From NCBI GenBank assembly GCA_944323825.1, contig CALUTY010000015.1:1-64000 (forward strand): 64,000 nt of DNA, read 5' to 3'. The notes under the pieces are model-generated. The model was not told where the DNA came from. It made no database searches and worked only from the letters and a program-made list of their open reading frames with translations. Origin of the DNA: an uncultured Bacteroidales bacterium (GTDB taxonomy: Bacteria; Bacteroidota; Bacteroidia; Bacteroidales; UBA932). Both the position numbers and the translations under genes were made by a program. Position 1 is the stretch's first letter. Each line of letters begins with the position of its first letter. Positions 36,472 to 42,925 of the stretch are shown here, piece after piece.

Positions 36472-36762
36472 TCAGAGCAATTGGTAGAATTTGACGATAT
36501 ATATCAGCACTACGAAAAACATGACAAGGCCCACAGCCCCTATGATGCTCTGGGCCTTGCTTGTCTTTCTGGTCTTCTGATAGTTTCCGCCCCTGAAGCT
36601 TCCCTGGAGATACGACCCCGGAGAATACGGCTCCTTCTCGTTCCGTCCGTCCACATGGCCGAACTTTTCTTTCAGAGCCTCCTTCTCGGGATCATAGTAC
36701 CGGGGCTTGTAATTGAATACCCGATGTTCCTGATTGCCGAAAAAGCCGAAATTGAATCCCAT
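36472..36762 (-). CDS. Small conserved membrane protein upstream of mutL
   Basis: 96 residues: a soluble N-terminal part with FNYKPRYYDPEKEALKEKFG (about 17-36), a basic Gly/Ser/Tyr-rich middle and one C-terminal helix (IIGAVGLVMFFVVLIYIVKF, about 73-92), giving a tail-anchored look. I recognise this as a family often found in front of mutL in Bacteroidales, but no function is known. It leads the mutL transcript (promoter box at 36786) and ends six bases before mutL. Confidence 0.85.
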   Translation of the reverse strand: MGFNFGFFGNQEHRVFNYKPRYYDPEKEALKEKFGHVDGRNEKEPYSPGSYLQGSFRGGNYQKTRKTSKAQSIIGAVGLVMFFVVLIYIVKFYQLL

Positions 36763-36785
36763 ATCCGTTCACATTTATATTCTTG

Positions 36786-36793
36786 CAAATATA
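36786..36793 (-). promoter_or_regulatory. -7 box of the small membrane protein-mutL operon
   Basis: TATATTTG on the minus strand, 23 nt before the start codon at 36762, is an exact TAnnTTTG match in AT-rich DNA. No TTTG box is obvious at the right distance. Confidence 0.6.
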
Positions 36794-36900
36794 TCAATTT
36801 TTAATAACTTTATGACCCCAACCGCCAGGCCATCGGAGATAAAAACGGAAAATCAAACCACAAATCTACTGATAATCAAAGTAAAAACTTATAAAAGACA

Positions 36901-37389
36901 ATGGAAAACATAAGAATAGGCAACGGATACGATGTGCATGCCCTCGCCGAGGGCCTCCCGCTCTGGCTGGGCGGAGTAAAGATAGAAAGCCCAATAGGCT
37001 GCATAGCCCATTCTGACGGCGATGTGCCGATCCACGCCCTGTGCGACGCCCTTCTCGGCGCCCTCGCCCTCGGGGACATCGGAAAGCACTTCCCTGACAC
37101 CTCCGACGAATTCAAAGGCATTGACAGCAAGATTCTTCTGAGCCGTACGATGGACCTTGTTTCGGTCGCAGGATACCGTGTCGGAAATGCCGACATCACC
37201 ATAGCCATGCAGCGCCCGAAACTCGCCCCCTACATCGGACAGATGCGGAGCACCCTCGCCGGCCTGATGTCTGTTCCTGAAGACTCCGTTTCGGTAAAGG
37301 CCACCACCACCGAAAAGCTCGGCTTCGTCGGCCGCGGTGAAGGCTGCGAAGCGTATGCCGTCGTGCTGCTGCTGAAAAATCCTGCATAA
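36901..37389 (+). CDS. ispF: 2-C-methyl-D-erythritol 2,4-cyclodiphosphate synthase
   Basis: 162 residues, the standard length. IspF cyclises CDP-methylerythritol phosphate with loss of CMP in the MEP isoprenoid pathway, as a cytosolic homotrimer using zinc. Metal ligands are in GYDVHALAEG (Asp-x-His, about 8-10) and AHSDGDVPIHALCDALLGAL (His about 41). GDIGKHFPDTSDEFKGIDS and KATTTEKLGFVGRGEGC are the other fixed blocks. It stands alone between the mutL promoter region and the tRNA cluster. No good TAnnTTTG box was found in its 108-nt upstream gap. Confidence 0.96.
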   Translation: MENIRIGNGYDVHALAEGLPLWLGGVKIESPIGCIAHSDGDVPIHALCDALLGALALGDIGKHFPDTSDEFKGIDSKILLSRTMDLVSVAGYRVGNADITIAMQRPKLAPYIGQMRSTLAGLMSVPEDSVSVKATTTEKLGFVGRGEGCEAYAVVLLLKNPA

Positions 37390-37551
37390 TTAGAAGGCCA
37401 GAAAAAACCAGGATACACATCCAAGACAACATCCATTGACCATGCTTCATTTTATCCGGAATGATATGGCTGTTCAATGCTTTGGAAAGGAGTTTCTATG
37501 ATTGGCGTTCAATTTTTATCAGAATTTTATTGCATTTTCAAAAAACCTTAG

Positions 37552-37559
37552 TACCTTTG
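37552..37559 (+). promoter_or_regulatory. -7 box of the tRNA-Gln/tRNA-Met transcript
   Basis: TACCTTTG, exact TAnnTTTG, sits 32 nt before the first tRNA. The 202-nt gap between ispF and the tRNA holds nothing else I can support. Confidence 0.65.
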
Positions 37560-37591
37560 CAATCCCAAATTCGGGAAAGCAATTGAAATAT

Positions 37592-37662
37592 TGAGATATG
37601 GTGTAATGGTAGCACTACAGATTCTGGCTCTGTCAGTGAGGGTTCGAGTCCTTCTATCTCAA
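37592..37662 (+). tRNA. tRNA-Gln (anticodon CTG)
   Basis: A full cloverleaf can be folded by hand. The acceptor TGAGATA (37592-37598) pairs with TATCTCA (37655-37661). The anticodon stem ACAGA/TCTGT encloses the loop TTCTGGC with CTG at positions 34-36. The T stem GAGGG/CCTTC encloses TTCGAGT. CCA is not encoded. It shares a transcript with the next tRNA. Confidence 0.95.
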
Positions 37663-37676
37663 CTTGACATCATGAT

Positions 37677-37750
37677 GGCGGGTTAGCTCAGCTGGTTAGA
37701 GCGCATGATTCATAATCATGAGGTCCGCAGTTCAATCCTGCGACCCGCTA
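37677..37750 (+). tRNA. tRNA-Met (anticodon CAT)
   Basis: The acceptor GGCGGGT (37677-37683) pairs with ACCCGCT (37743-37749) with a G-T first pair. The anticodon stem CATGA/TCATG encloses TTCATAA, giving CAT. The three G-C pairs of initiator tRNA are absent, so it is elongator Met. A tRNA-Ile with lysidine-modified CAT cannot be fully excluded. No encoded CCA. Fourteen nt after tRNA-Gln. Confidence 0.93.
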
Positions 37751-37760
37751 CAAGACACCG

Positions 37761-37789
37761 ACACTGCAGGAAATCTGCAGTGTTTTTTT
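37761..37789 (+). terminator. Terminator of the tRNA transcript
   Basis: ACACTGCAG (37761-37769) pairs perfectly with CTGCAGTGT (37775-37783) around a five-base loop, followed by a run of T to 37789. It begins ten bases after tRNA-Met. Confidence 0.92.
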
Positions 37790-37804
37790 GTATATGGCAG
37801 TCAG

Positions 37805-37834
37805 GCACTTGCAAATCTCCGCAGGTGCTTTTTT
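37805..37834 (+). terminator. Second, back-up terminator after the tRNAs
   Basis: GCACTTGC (37805-37812) pairs with GCAGGTGC (37821-37828) with one G-T wobble and is followed by six T. It lies 15 bases after the first terminator. Confidence 0.8.
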
Positions 37835-37890
37835 CGTATCCTGATGTGCCAGAGTTACACCTTCAACGATTTCATCCGTAAGAACAAGAA

Positions 37891-37914
37891 AGGACAGGCA
37901 ATTACACCTGTCCT
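37891..37914. terminator. Third hairpin, at the 3' end of the tiny membrane protein pair
   Basis: AGGACAGG (37891-37898) pairs with CCTGTCCT (37907-37914) around eight bases. On the minus strand it comes 25 nt after the stop of the 34-residue protein and is followed by TTTCTTG, so it may end that transcript. Confidence 0.55.
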
Positions 37915-37938
37915 GTTCTGTTAAATATCTGCCGATTA

Positions 37939-38043
37939 TCAGGCTTTGTGGGCCTTTTGTTCTTTGCGGTCCTGTATCTTGAAATATATAAGACCGATAA
38001 TGGCTATCAAAGAAACCAATACAGAGATAACGATTGTTCCCAT
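37939..38043 (-). CDS. 34-residue single-helix membrane protein
   Basis: A very short frame with good features. It runs from ATG 38043 to TGA, with a strong GGGAGG ribosome site ten bases upstream, and starts two bases after the stop of the preceding small membrane protein. The product is one helix (IVISVLVSLIAIIGLIYF, about 4-21) followed by a basic tail (KIQDRKEQKAHKA), so the C-terminus should face the cytosol. No function is known. It is too short for most gene finders and could be missed. Confidence 0.7.
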   Translation of the reverse strand: MGTIVISVLVSLIAIIGLIYFKIQDRKEQKAHKA

Positions 38044-38045
38044 TG

Positions 38046-38234
38046 TTATTTATCCTCCCTTTTCGCATCTTTAGTGAGAATGAGTCCCACTATTAAACTC
38101 AATATTATTGCAATAGATACGGAAACATAACTAATCCAAGATTCCCGTATTTCATCAAATACAGATGTCAACAAAATGGCAGTCGCCATATATTTGGCTA
38201 TATCCAAAAGCCAGTCCCCAAATTTCTTCCTCAT
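38046..38234 (-). CDS. 62-residue two-helix membrane protein (DUF6722-like)
   Basis: Start chosen at ATG 38234 (MRKKFGDWLLDIAKYMATAI). The longest frame (to 38360) would overlap the queE stop and crosses a promoter. Two hydrophobic stretches (about 8-25 and 34-54) and a charged C-terminus (KDAKREDK) fit the small Bacteroidales membrane proteins labelled DUF6722, recalled from memory and not searched. It precedes the 34-residue protein by two bases, so both are co-translated. Role unknown. The promoter box ends only eight bases from the ATG, which would make the mRNA nearly leaderless. Confidence 0.75.
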   Translation of the reverse strand: MRKKFGDWLLDIAKYMATAILLTSVFDEIRESWISYVSVSIAIILSLIVGLILTKDAKREDK

Positions 38235-38241
38235 AGCATGA

Positions 38242-38270
38242 CAAAGATAGCAAAATAAAGTGAATGCAAA
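38242..38270 (-). promoter_or_regulatory. Promoter of the tiny membrane protein pair
   Basis: TTTG (38267-38270), 17 nt, then TATCTTTG (38242-38249) on the minus strand. The -7 box is exact; the spacer is two bases shorter than usual. Confidence 0.6.
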
Positions 38271-38359
38271 AACAATCTTATCATTGAGTTGAACCGGACA
38301 TTCTTTGAGCCGGTACGTGAGTTCATTGCCAAGACCGGAAATCTGATAAGTTACACACA

Positions 38360-38944
38360 TCAGCGGATGTTGATGAGTTTGTGGGTCTGGAGGGAGAGGC
38401 GCCAGGAGGGGTGGGACTTGCAGTATTCAATGGCTTCGTGAAGCAGGAGGCGGTTTTCCCGGGCGTTGCCGGTGTCGCAGGGCTGGAGGAAACGCCAGTC
38501 TGCAATGACAGAATCGTAGATGTGCATGTCCTGGCGGGTGTAGACGACTTTCAGTTCATTGCATTGTGGGAGGCAGACCTTTGCGGAGGGAATCACGTCG
38601 TACTTCGGGGAACAGGTGACCCAGTCAATGCCGGCCGGAAGAGTATGGGTGCCGTTGGTTTCGACGGCGATGTATCTGCCGCAGGCATGGAGGGCAGAAA
38701 CAAGTTCATCTGTCAGGAAAAGGGAGGGTTCTCCGCCGGTGATGACGGTAAAGAGAGAGGGATATTCCGATACTGCGGCGACGATTTCCTCTGCCGTCAT
38801 GAAACGGCCTTCCTCATGGGAGGTGTCGCAGAAGGGGCAGCGGAGATTGCAGCCGGAAAAGCGCACGAAGACGGCGGAAGTGCCGGTGTGGTAGCCTTCT
38901 CCCTGAAGGGAATAAAATATTTCGTTGATTTTGTATTGCTTCAT
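38360..38944 (-). CDS. queE: 7-carboxy-7-deazaguanine synthase
   Basis: 194 residues. QueE is a radical SAM enzyme that contracts 6-carboxytetrahydropterin to 7-carboxy-7-deazaguanine, step three of queuosine and preQ1 synthesis. It begins with the family block YKINEIFYSLQGEGYHTGTS. The cluster-binding Cys lie in RFSGCNLRCPFCDTSHEEG (CxxxCxxC, about 32-39), followed by VITGGEPSLF and VETNGTHTLP for SAM and substrate binding. It starts 24 nt after queD in the same operon. No queC is in the window. Confidence 0.94.
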   Translation of the reverse strand: MKQYKINEIFYSLQGEGYHTGTSAVFVRFSGCNLRCPFCDTSHEEGRFMTAEEIVAAVSEYPSLFTVITGGEPSLFLTDELVSALHACGRYIAVETNGTHTLPAGIDWVTCSPKYDVIPSAKVCLPQCNELKVVYTRQDMHIYDSVIADWRFLQPCDTGNARENRLLLHEAIEYCKSHPSWRLSLQTHKLINIR

Positions 38945-38968
38945 AACGGACCGGAAACTGCATGGACG

Positions 38969-39322
38969 CTACAGGGCGGCGTTTTCAAAGCCGTCCTTCA
39001 CATACACGGCGACATTGCCCTCGGACTCCTGGAACATGACCTTGTAACAGTTCGGAACCAGGTCGCAGATCCAGCGGGCAAGATTCTCTCCGGTTGTATT
39101 GAAATCCACCACATCATTAATATTGCGGTGGTCCAGCATTCCGGCCACCAGCTCCTTTATATGAGTGAAGTCTGTCACCATCCCGTTGCGGTCGAGCTCC
39201 TGCGCGCAGCAGAACACCGTGACAATGGCATTGTGGCCGTGCAAACGGGTGCATTTGCTCTCATAATCAAGGGAAAGGCTGTGTGCAAAGGCTATTTCCA
39301 AGCGTTTAGATACATAATACAT
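38969..39322 (-). CDS. queD: 6-carboxy-5,6,7,8-tetrahydropterin synthase
   Basis: 117 residues from ATG 39322 (GGAGACGAAAGA precedes it); the longest frame (39361) starts upstream of the mapped promoter. QueD converts dihydroneopterin triphosphate to 6-carboxytetrahydropterin, step two of queuosine synthesis. Zinc ligands are in FAHSLSLDYESKCTRLHGHN (His, then catalytic Cys, then His-x-His), with MVTDFTHIKELV and HRNINDVV completing the PTPS fold. First gene of the queD-queE operon. Confidence 0.93.
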   Translation of the reverse strand: MYYVSKRLEIAFAHSLSLDYESKCTRLHGHNAIVTVFCCAQELDRNGMVTDFTHIKELVAGMLDHRNINDVVDFNTTGENLARWICDLVPNCYKVMFQESEGNVAVYVKDGFENAAL

Positions 39323-39348
39323 TCTTTCGTCTCCTGTAAAAATTCCCG

Positions 39349-39380
39349 CAAACTTATACAAAATATTTCAATGGCACAAA
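39349..39380 (-). promoter_or_regulatory. Promoter of queD-queE
   Basis: TTTG (39377-39380), 20 nt, TAAGTTTG (39349-39356): a full two-box Bacteroidetes promoter. The inferred start near 39343 gives a leader of about 20 nt, too short for a preQ1 riboswitch. Confidence 0.75.
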
Positions 39381-39428
39381 ATGTCACTTATCCTTGAAAT
39401 TTATGTTCTGAATTTTCAAAACAGTTCC

Positions 39429-39436
39429 TAAATTTG
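39429..39436 (+). promoter_or_regulatory. -7 box of the pyrophosphatase operon
   Basis: TAAATTTG, exact TAnnTTTG, 16 nt before the ppa start codon. Confidence 0.6.
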
Positions 39437-39452
39437 TGAAAAATCATTTGAA

Positions 39453-40082
39453 ATGAAACCTGACACAGCCCACAAGGCACATCCGTGGCACGGGATAAGC
39501 CTCGGTCCGGATGCACCGGAAGAAATCACAGCCTTCATAGAAATAGTTCCGACAGACACTGTAAAATATGAGGTGGACAAGGAGTCCGGCTACCTTTCAT
39601 TGGACAGGCCGCAGAAATTCTCGAACATAGTCCCGTCACTCTACGGGTTTCTTCCGAGAACATACTGCGGGCCCAAAATGGCAGAGATGACCAATCTGGC
39701 ACTTGCAAGATATGACATCGACGGGGACGGGGATCCGCTGGACATATGTGTGCTGACGGAAAAGGATGTGACACATGGAGACATCATCGTGAAGGCACAC
39801 CCCATCGGCGGACTGCGGCTCCTGGACCACAACCAGGCAGATGACAAGATCATTGCAGTGCTGAAAAATGATGCAGTATACGGGAACTACACTGACATCG
39901 ACCAGCTGCCGAAAGACATCGTAAGGCGGCTGATGCATTATTTCACCACCTACAAGGACATCCCGGGAGAAAACACCAAGAGGATGGTGTTCATCAGCAC
40001 TTACGGGGCAACCGAAGCGAAAGAGGTCATCAGACGCTCCCAGGAGGACTACAAGGATTACATCGCGGCACTTAAAGACTGA
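39453..40082 (+). CDS. ppa: Inorganic pyrophosphatase (family I)
   Basis: 209 residues. It hydrolyses pyrophosphate to two phosphates in the cytosol with magnesium, pulling biosynthetic reactions forward. The active-site block is ARYDIDGDGDPLDICVLTE, containing the DxDPxD signature. Other family features are EVDKESGYLSLDRPQKFSN, PSLYGFLPRTYCG and a lysine/tyrosine-containing C-terminal stretch. The N-terminus is slightly longer than in E. coli Ppa, as in other Bacteroidales. Followed after three bases by the flavodoxin-like gene and then a terminator, forming a two-gene operon. Confidence 0.95.
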   Translation: MKPDTAHKAHPWHGISLGPDAPEEITAFIEIVPTDTVKYEVDKESGYLSLDRPQKFSNIVPSLYGFLPRTYCGPKMAEMTNLALARYDIDGDGDPLDICVLTEKDVTHGDIIVKAHPIGGLRLLDHNQADDKIIAVLKNDAVYGNYTDIDQLPKDIVRRLMHYFTTYKDIPGENTKRMVFISTYGATEAKEVIRRSQEDYKDYIAALKD

Positions 40083-40085
40083 AAA

Positions 40086-40703
40086 ATGAAAGTATTGCTC
40101 ATAAACGGAAGCCCGCGAAAGAACGGGAACACGCACATCGCCCTCAGCGAAATCGCCGGCACACTGGAATCGGAGGGCATCGGCACTGAAATAATCTCAA
40201 TCGGCACCAATGCCGTACGGGGCTGCATCGCCTGCGGGAAATGCGCAGAACTCGGACACTGCGTATTCAAGGACGATGTATATGACAGGATCAGGACCTG
40301 CCTTGAAGAAGGGATTGACGGGCTTGTCGTAGGCTCTCCGGTATATTACGCCGGTCCGAACGGCTCCGTATGCGCCCTTCTGGACAGGGTGTTCTATTCT
40401 CTCGGGAGATATCTCCAATACAAGCCGGCCGCCTCGGTGGCAGTCTGCCGCAGAAGCGGGGCGACCGCCACATTTGACAGGCTCAACAAATATTTCACCA
40501 TCAACAACATGCCTGTGGTCCCTGCATTCTATTGGAACAATGTGCACGGACGCCTTCCCGGGGAAGCCGCTCTCGACGGGGAGGGCATGCAGACCATGCG
40601 GGCCATAGGAAGGAATATGGCCTGGATGATAAAAAGCATCGCAGAAGGTGGTCAGCAGAGGCCGGCACCGGAAGAGCGCATAATGACTAATTTCATAAGG
40701 TAG
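40086..40703 (+). CDS. Flavodoxin-fold NAD(P)H-dependent FMN reductase-like protein
   Basis: 205 residues. The start MKVLLINGSPRKNGNTHIAL is the phosphate-binding loop of the NADPH-dependent FMN reductase/iron-sulfur flavoprotein group. The following GCIACGKCAELGHCVFKDD carries several Cys and resembles the cluster-ligating region of iron-sulfur flavoproteins, so it may bind a Fe-S cluster besides FMN. SPVYYAGPNGSVCALLDRVF is the usual flavin-contact block. Cytosolic electron transfer is likely; the substrate is unknown. Three bases after ppa; ends at the terminator at 40709. Confidence 0.85.
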   Translation: MKVLLINGSPRKNGNTHIALSEIAGTLESEGIGTEIISIGTNAVRGCIACGKCAELGHCVFKDDVYDRIRTCLEEGIDGLVVGSPVYYAGPNGSVCALLDRVFYSLGRYLQYKPAASVAVCRRSGATATFDRLNKYFTINNMPVVPAFYWNNVHGRLPGEAALDGEGMQTMRAIGRNMAWMIKSIAEGGQQRPAPEERIMTNFIR

Positions 40704-40708
40704 AGAAG

Positions 40709-40739
40709 CCCCTTCCAATCACGGAAGGGGTATTTTTTC
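40709..40739 (+). terminator. Terminator of the ppa operon
   Basis: CCCCTTCC (40709-40716) pairs perfectly with GGAAGGGG (40723-40730) over a six-base loop, then TATTTTTTCT. It begins six bases after the stop codon and lies next to the end of the convergent antiporter gene. Confidence 0.9.
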
Positions 40740-40747
40740 TGTTGTCC

Positions 40748-42820
40748 TTATGAATTGCCACGCGGGTCAGAGAAAGATACTATATCCTGACGGTCAATCT
40801 GTTCCGGATATATTATCATCAGGTTGCTGTCGGCGAAGTTCTTGTTGAGCACAGCCGGAAGACGGTCAAAGGACGGATCGTACGAAATGGAGCCGGTACG
40901 GGCACTCACCACGGCCAGAAGCTGTTCACTTGCCACGGGGACATTGGCCATTTCCGCCATCGAAAGGTCATCTGCTGTCACATATTCAGCAAGAGTACCG
41001 ATGTCGGCATTGTCTGCCGCTGTCCTTATGCAATCCGCAGTGGCAGAGGAAGCATAGAACTTGACACGGCAGCCTATCTGTATCGCCATCCGGCAAAGAT
41101 GCGTGACCCACTTGGCAAAGCCGGTTTCGAACTCCGCCTGCGGAGGAACCAGGACGATTATGCCTTTCAATGTGTTGAGAGGCATTTCCATCCGGGCCAC
41201 AATGACCTCCCTGAATGTACCTTTAAGAATATTTCCCGTAAGGTTTCCGTAAAATGAATCCAATATGCTGCCTTTCTTGTGCAGACCGATGACAAGAGCC
41301 GTAGCCGAACATTCCTTTATGGTATGTACTATCCCGGATGAAACACTTATGTCATATCTGGTCAGCATGTCTGCCTTCACCTTCGCAGAAGAGGCAATCT
41401 TCGCCGCCTTTTCAACATACCTTCTTCCGGCCTCCCCTATCCTCGGGTCATTGCCGTCATCTATCACATTCAAAGCGACGATGCCGTCCTTCTGGCGGCC
41501 GTCCTTTATCATCAATGCTATATTTACGAGATTTTCAATGGTATCCGGATTGGCGACAGGGATGAGAATCTTCTCCTTTTCATTCCCCTCATGCGTATCC
41601 AAGGCAGGAGACTCGCCCACCACAGTAAATTTCCGGCAGGCCCGTTCAGTCTCGATGGTACTGATTATGCAGGTAACCAATATCATCACAATGGTGCCGT
41701 TCAGTACATCATCATTGAGAAGCCGCTCTCCGTTTTCCATTATTATCTCATGCCCCACAAGCACGGCCGCAAGTGTGGCTGCAGCCTGCGCATTGCTCAG
41801 CCCGAAAATCATTTTCCTCTCATTCGACGACAGCTTGTATATCTTCTGCGTGAAGAATGCCGCCAGCCATTTGCTTAATGTCGCGACCACCGTCATCACG
41901 GCTGCCACCTTCAGGGCAGTACCGCCGGCAACGAAGCTCCGTACATCGATGATCATCCCCACTCCTATCAGGAAATAAGGAATGAAAAGGGCGTTGCCGA
42001 CAAATTCGAGCCTTGACATCAGCGGGGACACCTTCGGCACAAGAGGATTGAGCACCATACCGACAAGAAACGCCCCGAGAATGCCTTCCATCCCCGCGAG
42101 GGAAATCAGCCCGCCTCCCAGGAACACAAGTGCAAGGACGAAGACAAACTGCATCACCTCATCGTCGTATTTCCTGAAAAACAGCCTGCCTATCTTCGGG
42201 AAGACGAAGACTATCACAAGCCCTATCAGAGTCACCTTCAGGGCAAGCATCACCCAATACATCGGTGTCGCCGACCCGTTGAACAGGCCGCTGATGAGGG
42301 CAAGGACCACAAGGGCCAATGTCACCGTGACCGCCGTTCCTCCGATGGAAATGGTCACGCTCCTCTGCCTCGACAGCCCGTAACGGCTGACTATGGGATA
42401 GGCGATAAGGGTGTGCGAGGCGTACATGCTCGACAGGAGCACTGCCGTAAGCGCCCCGTATCCGAGCAGGGCCATGCTGCTCCATACCCCCAAGGCCATA
42501 GGTATCACAAATGTCAGAAGCCCGAATACCAGACCTTTCACCTTGTTCTTCCGGAAGTCCTCCATATCCATCTCCAGCCCCGCCAGGAACATGATGTAAT
42601 AAAGACCTACCTGCCCGAAAAGCTGGAAACTGCTGTCCCGCTCCAGAATGTTAAGCCCGTGCTCGCCGATGATCACCCCCGCCAGGATCATCCCTATGAT
42701 ATGCGGAATCTTCAGCTTGCCCAGCAGAAGCGGTGCAAACAATATGATGACCAATACAATAAGAAAAATCCAGGTCGGATCCGTAATCGGAAGGCTTATG
42801 AGGAGGCTGGACATAGGCAT
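40748..42820 (-). CDS. CPA2-type cation/proton antiporter with C-terminal USP-like domains
   Basis: About 690 residues starting at ATG 42820 (MPMSSLLIS) or 42814. Residues about 15-405 form a 12-13 helix exchanger domain (LLLGKLKIPHIIGMILAGVI, GHGLNIL-like start, MFLAGLEMDMEDFRKN, LGAFLVGMVLNPLVPKVS). The C-terminal 270 residues contain two universal-stress-like domains (about 425-550, EKILIPVANPDTIENLVNIA; about 565-690, LKGIIVLVPPQAEFETGF), which may bind nucleotide and gate transport. It exchanges Na or K for protons at the inner membrane. Starting at 42853 would place the ATG inside a leader hairpin. Confidence 0.9.
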   Translation of the reverse strand: MPMSSLLISLPITDPTWIFLIVLVIILFAPLLLGKLKIPHIIGMILAGVIIGEHGLNILERDSSFQLFGQVGLYYIMFLAGLEMDMEDFRKNKVKGLVFGLLTFVIPMALGVWSSMALLGYGALTAVLLSSMYASHTLIAYPIVSRYGLSRQRSVTISIGGTAVTVTLALVVLALISGLFNGSATPMYWVMLALKVTLIGLVIVFVFPKIGRLFFRKYDDEVMQFVFVLALVFLGGGLISLAGMEGILGAFLVGMVLNPLVPKVSPLMSRLEFVGNALFIPYFLIGVGMIIDVRSFVAGGTALKVAAVMTVVATLSKWLAAFFTQKIYKLSSNERKMIFGLSNAQAAATLAAVLVGHEIIMENGERLLNDDVLNGTIVMILVTCIISTIETERACRKFTVVGESPALDTHEGNEKEKILIPVANPDTIENLVNIALMIKDGRQKDGIVALNVIDDGNDPRIGEAGRRYVEKAAKIASSAKVKADMLTRYDISVSSGIVHTIKECSATALVIGLHKKGSILDSFYGNLTGNILKGTFREVIVARMEMPLNTLKGIIVLVPPQAEFETGFAKWVTHLCRMAIQIGCRVKFYASSATADCIRTAADNADIGTLAEYVTADDLSMAEMANVPVASEQLLAVVSARTGSISYDPSFDRLPAVLNKNFADSNLMIIYPEQIDRQDIVSFSDPRGNS

Positions 42821-42847
42821 GACTGCAATATATAATAAAATCATGAA

Positions 42848-42887
42848 GCGCACCGGTCATGAGTGGTGCGCACCAAAGACAAATTTA
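42848..42887 (-). promoter_or_regulatory. Promoter and leader hairpin of the antiporter gene
   Basis: TAAATTTG (42880-42887, minus strand) is an exact -7 box. Right after the inferred transcript start lies a 7-bp hairpin (GCGCACC at 42848-42854 with GGTGCGC at 42865-42871) in the leader, before the likely ATG at 42820. Confidence 0.55.
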
Positions 42888-42925
42888 ATGATTATTGGAC
42901 ATTATCCCCAACTATCACAGACAAT

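Noticed and set aside
37677-37750. Initiator tRNA-fMet
   Set aside because: The anticodon stem lacks the three consecutive G-C pairs of initiators and the first acceptor position is paired (G-T), so elongator Met is the better call.
39323-39345. Possible preQ1 riboswitch before queD
   Set aside because: The mapped promoter leaves a leader of only about 20 nt, too short for any known preQ1 aptamer.
38381-39397. 338-residue plus-strand frame across queE and queD
   Set aside because: It lies entirely opposite two well-recognised enzymes and covers their promoter; a shadow frame.
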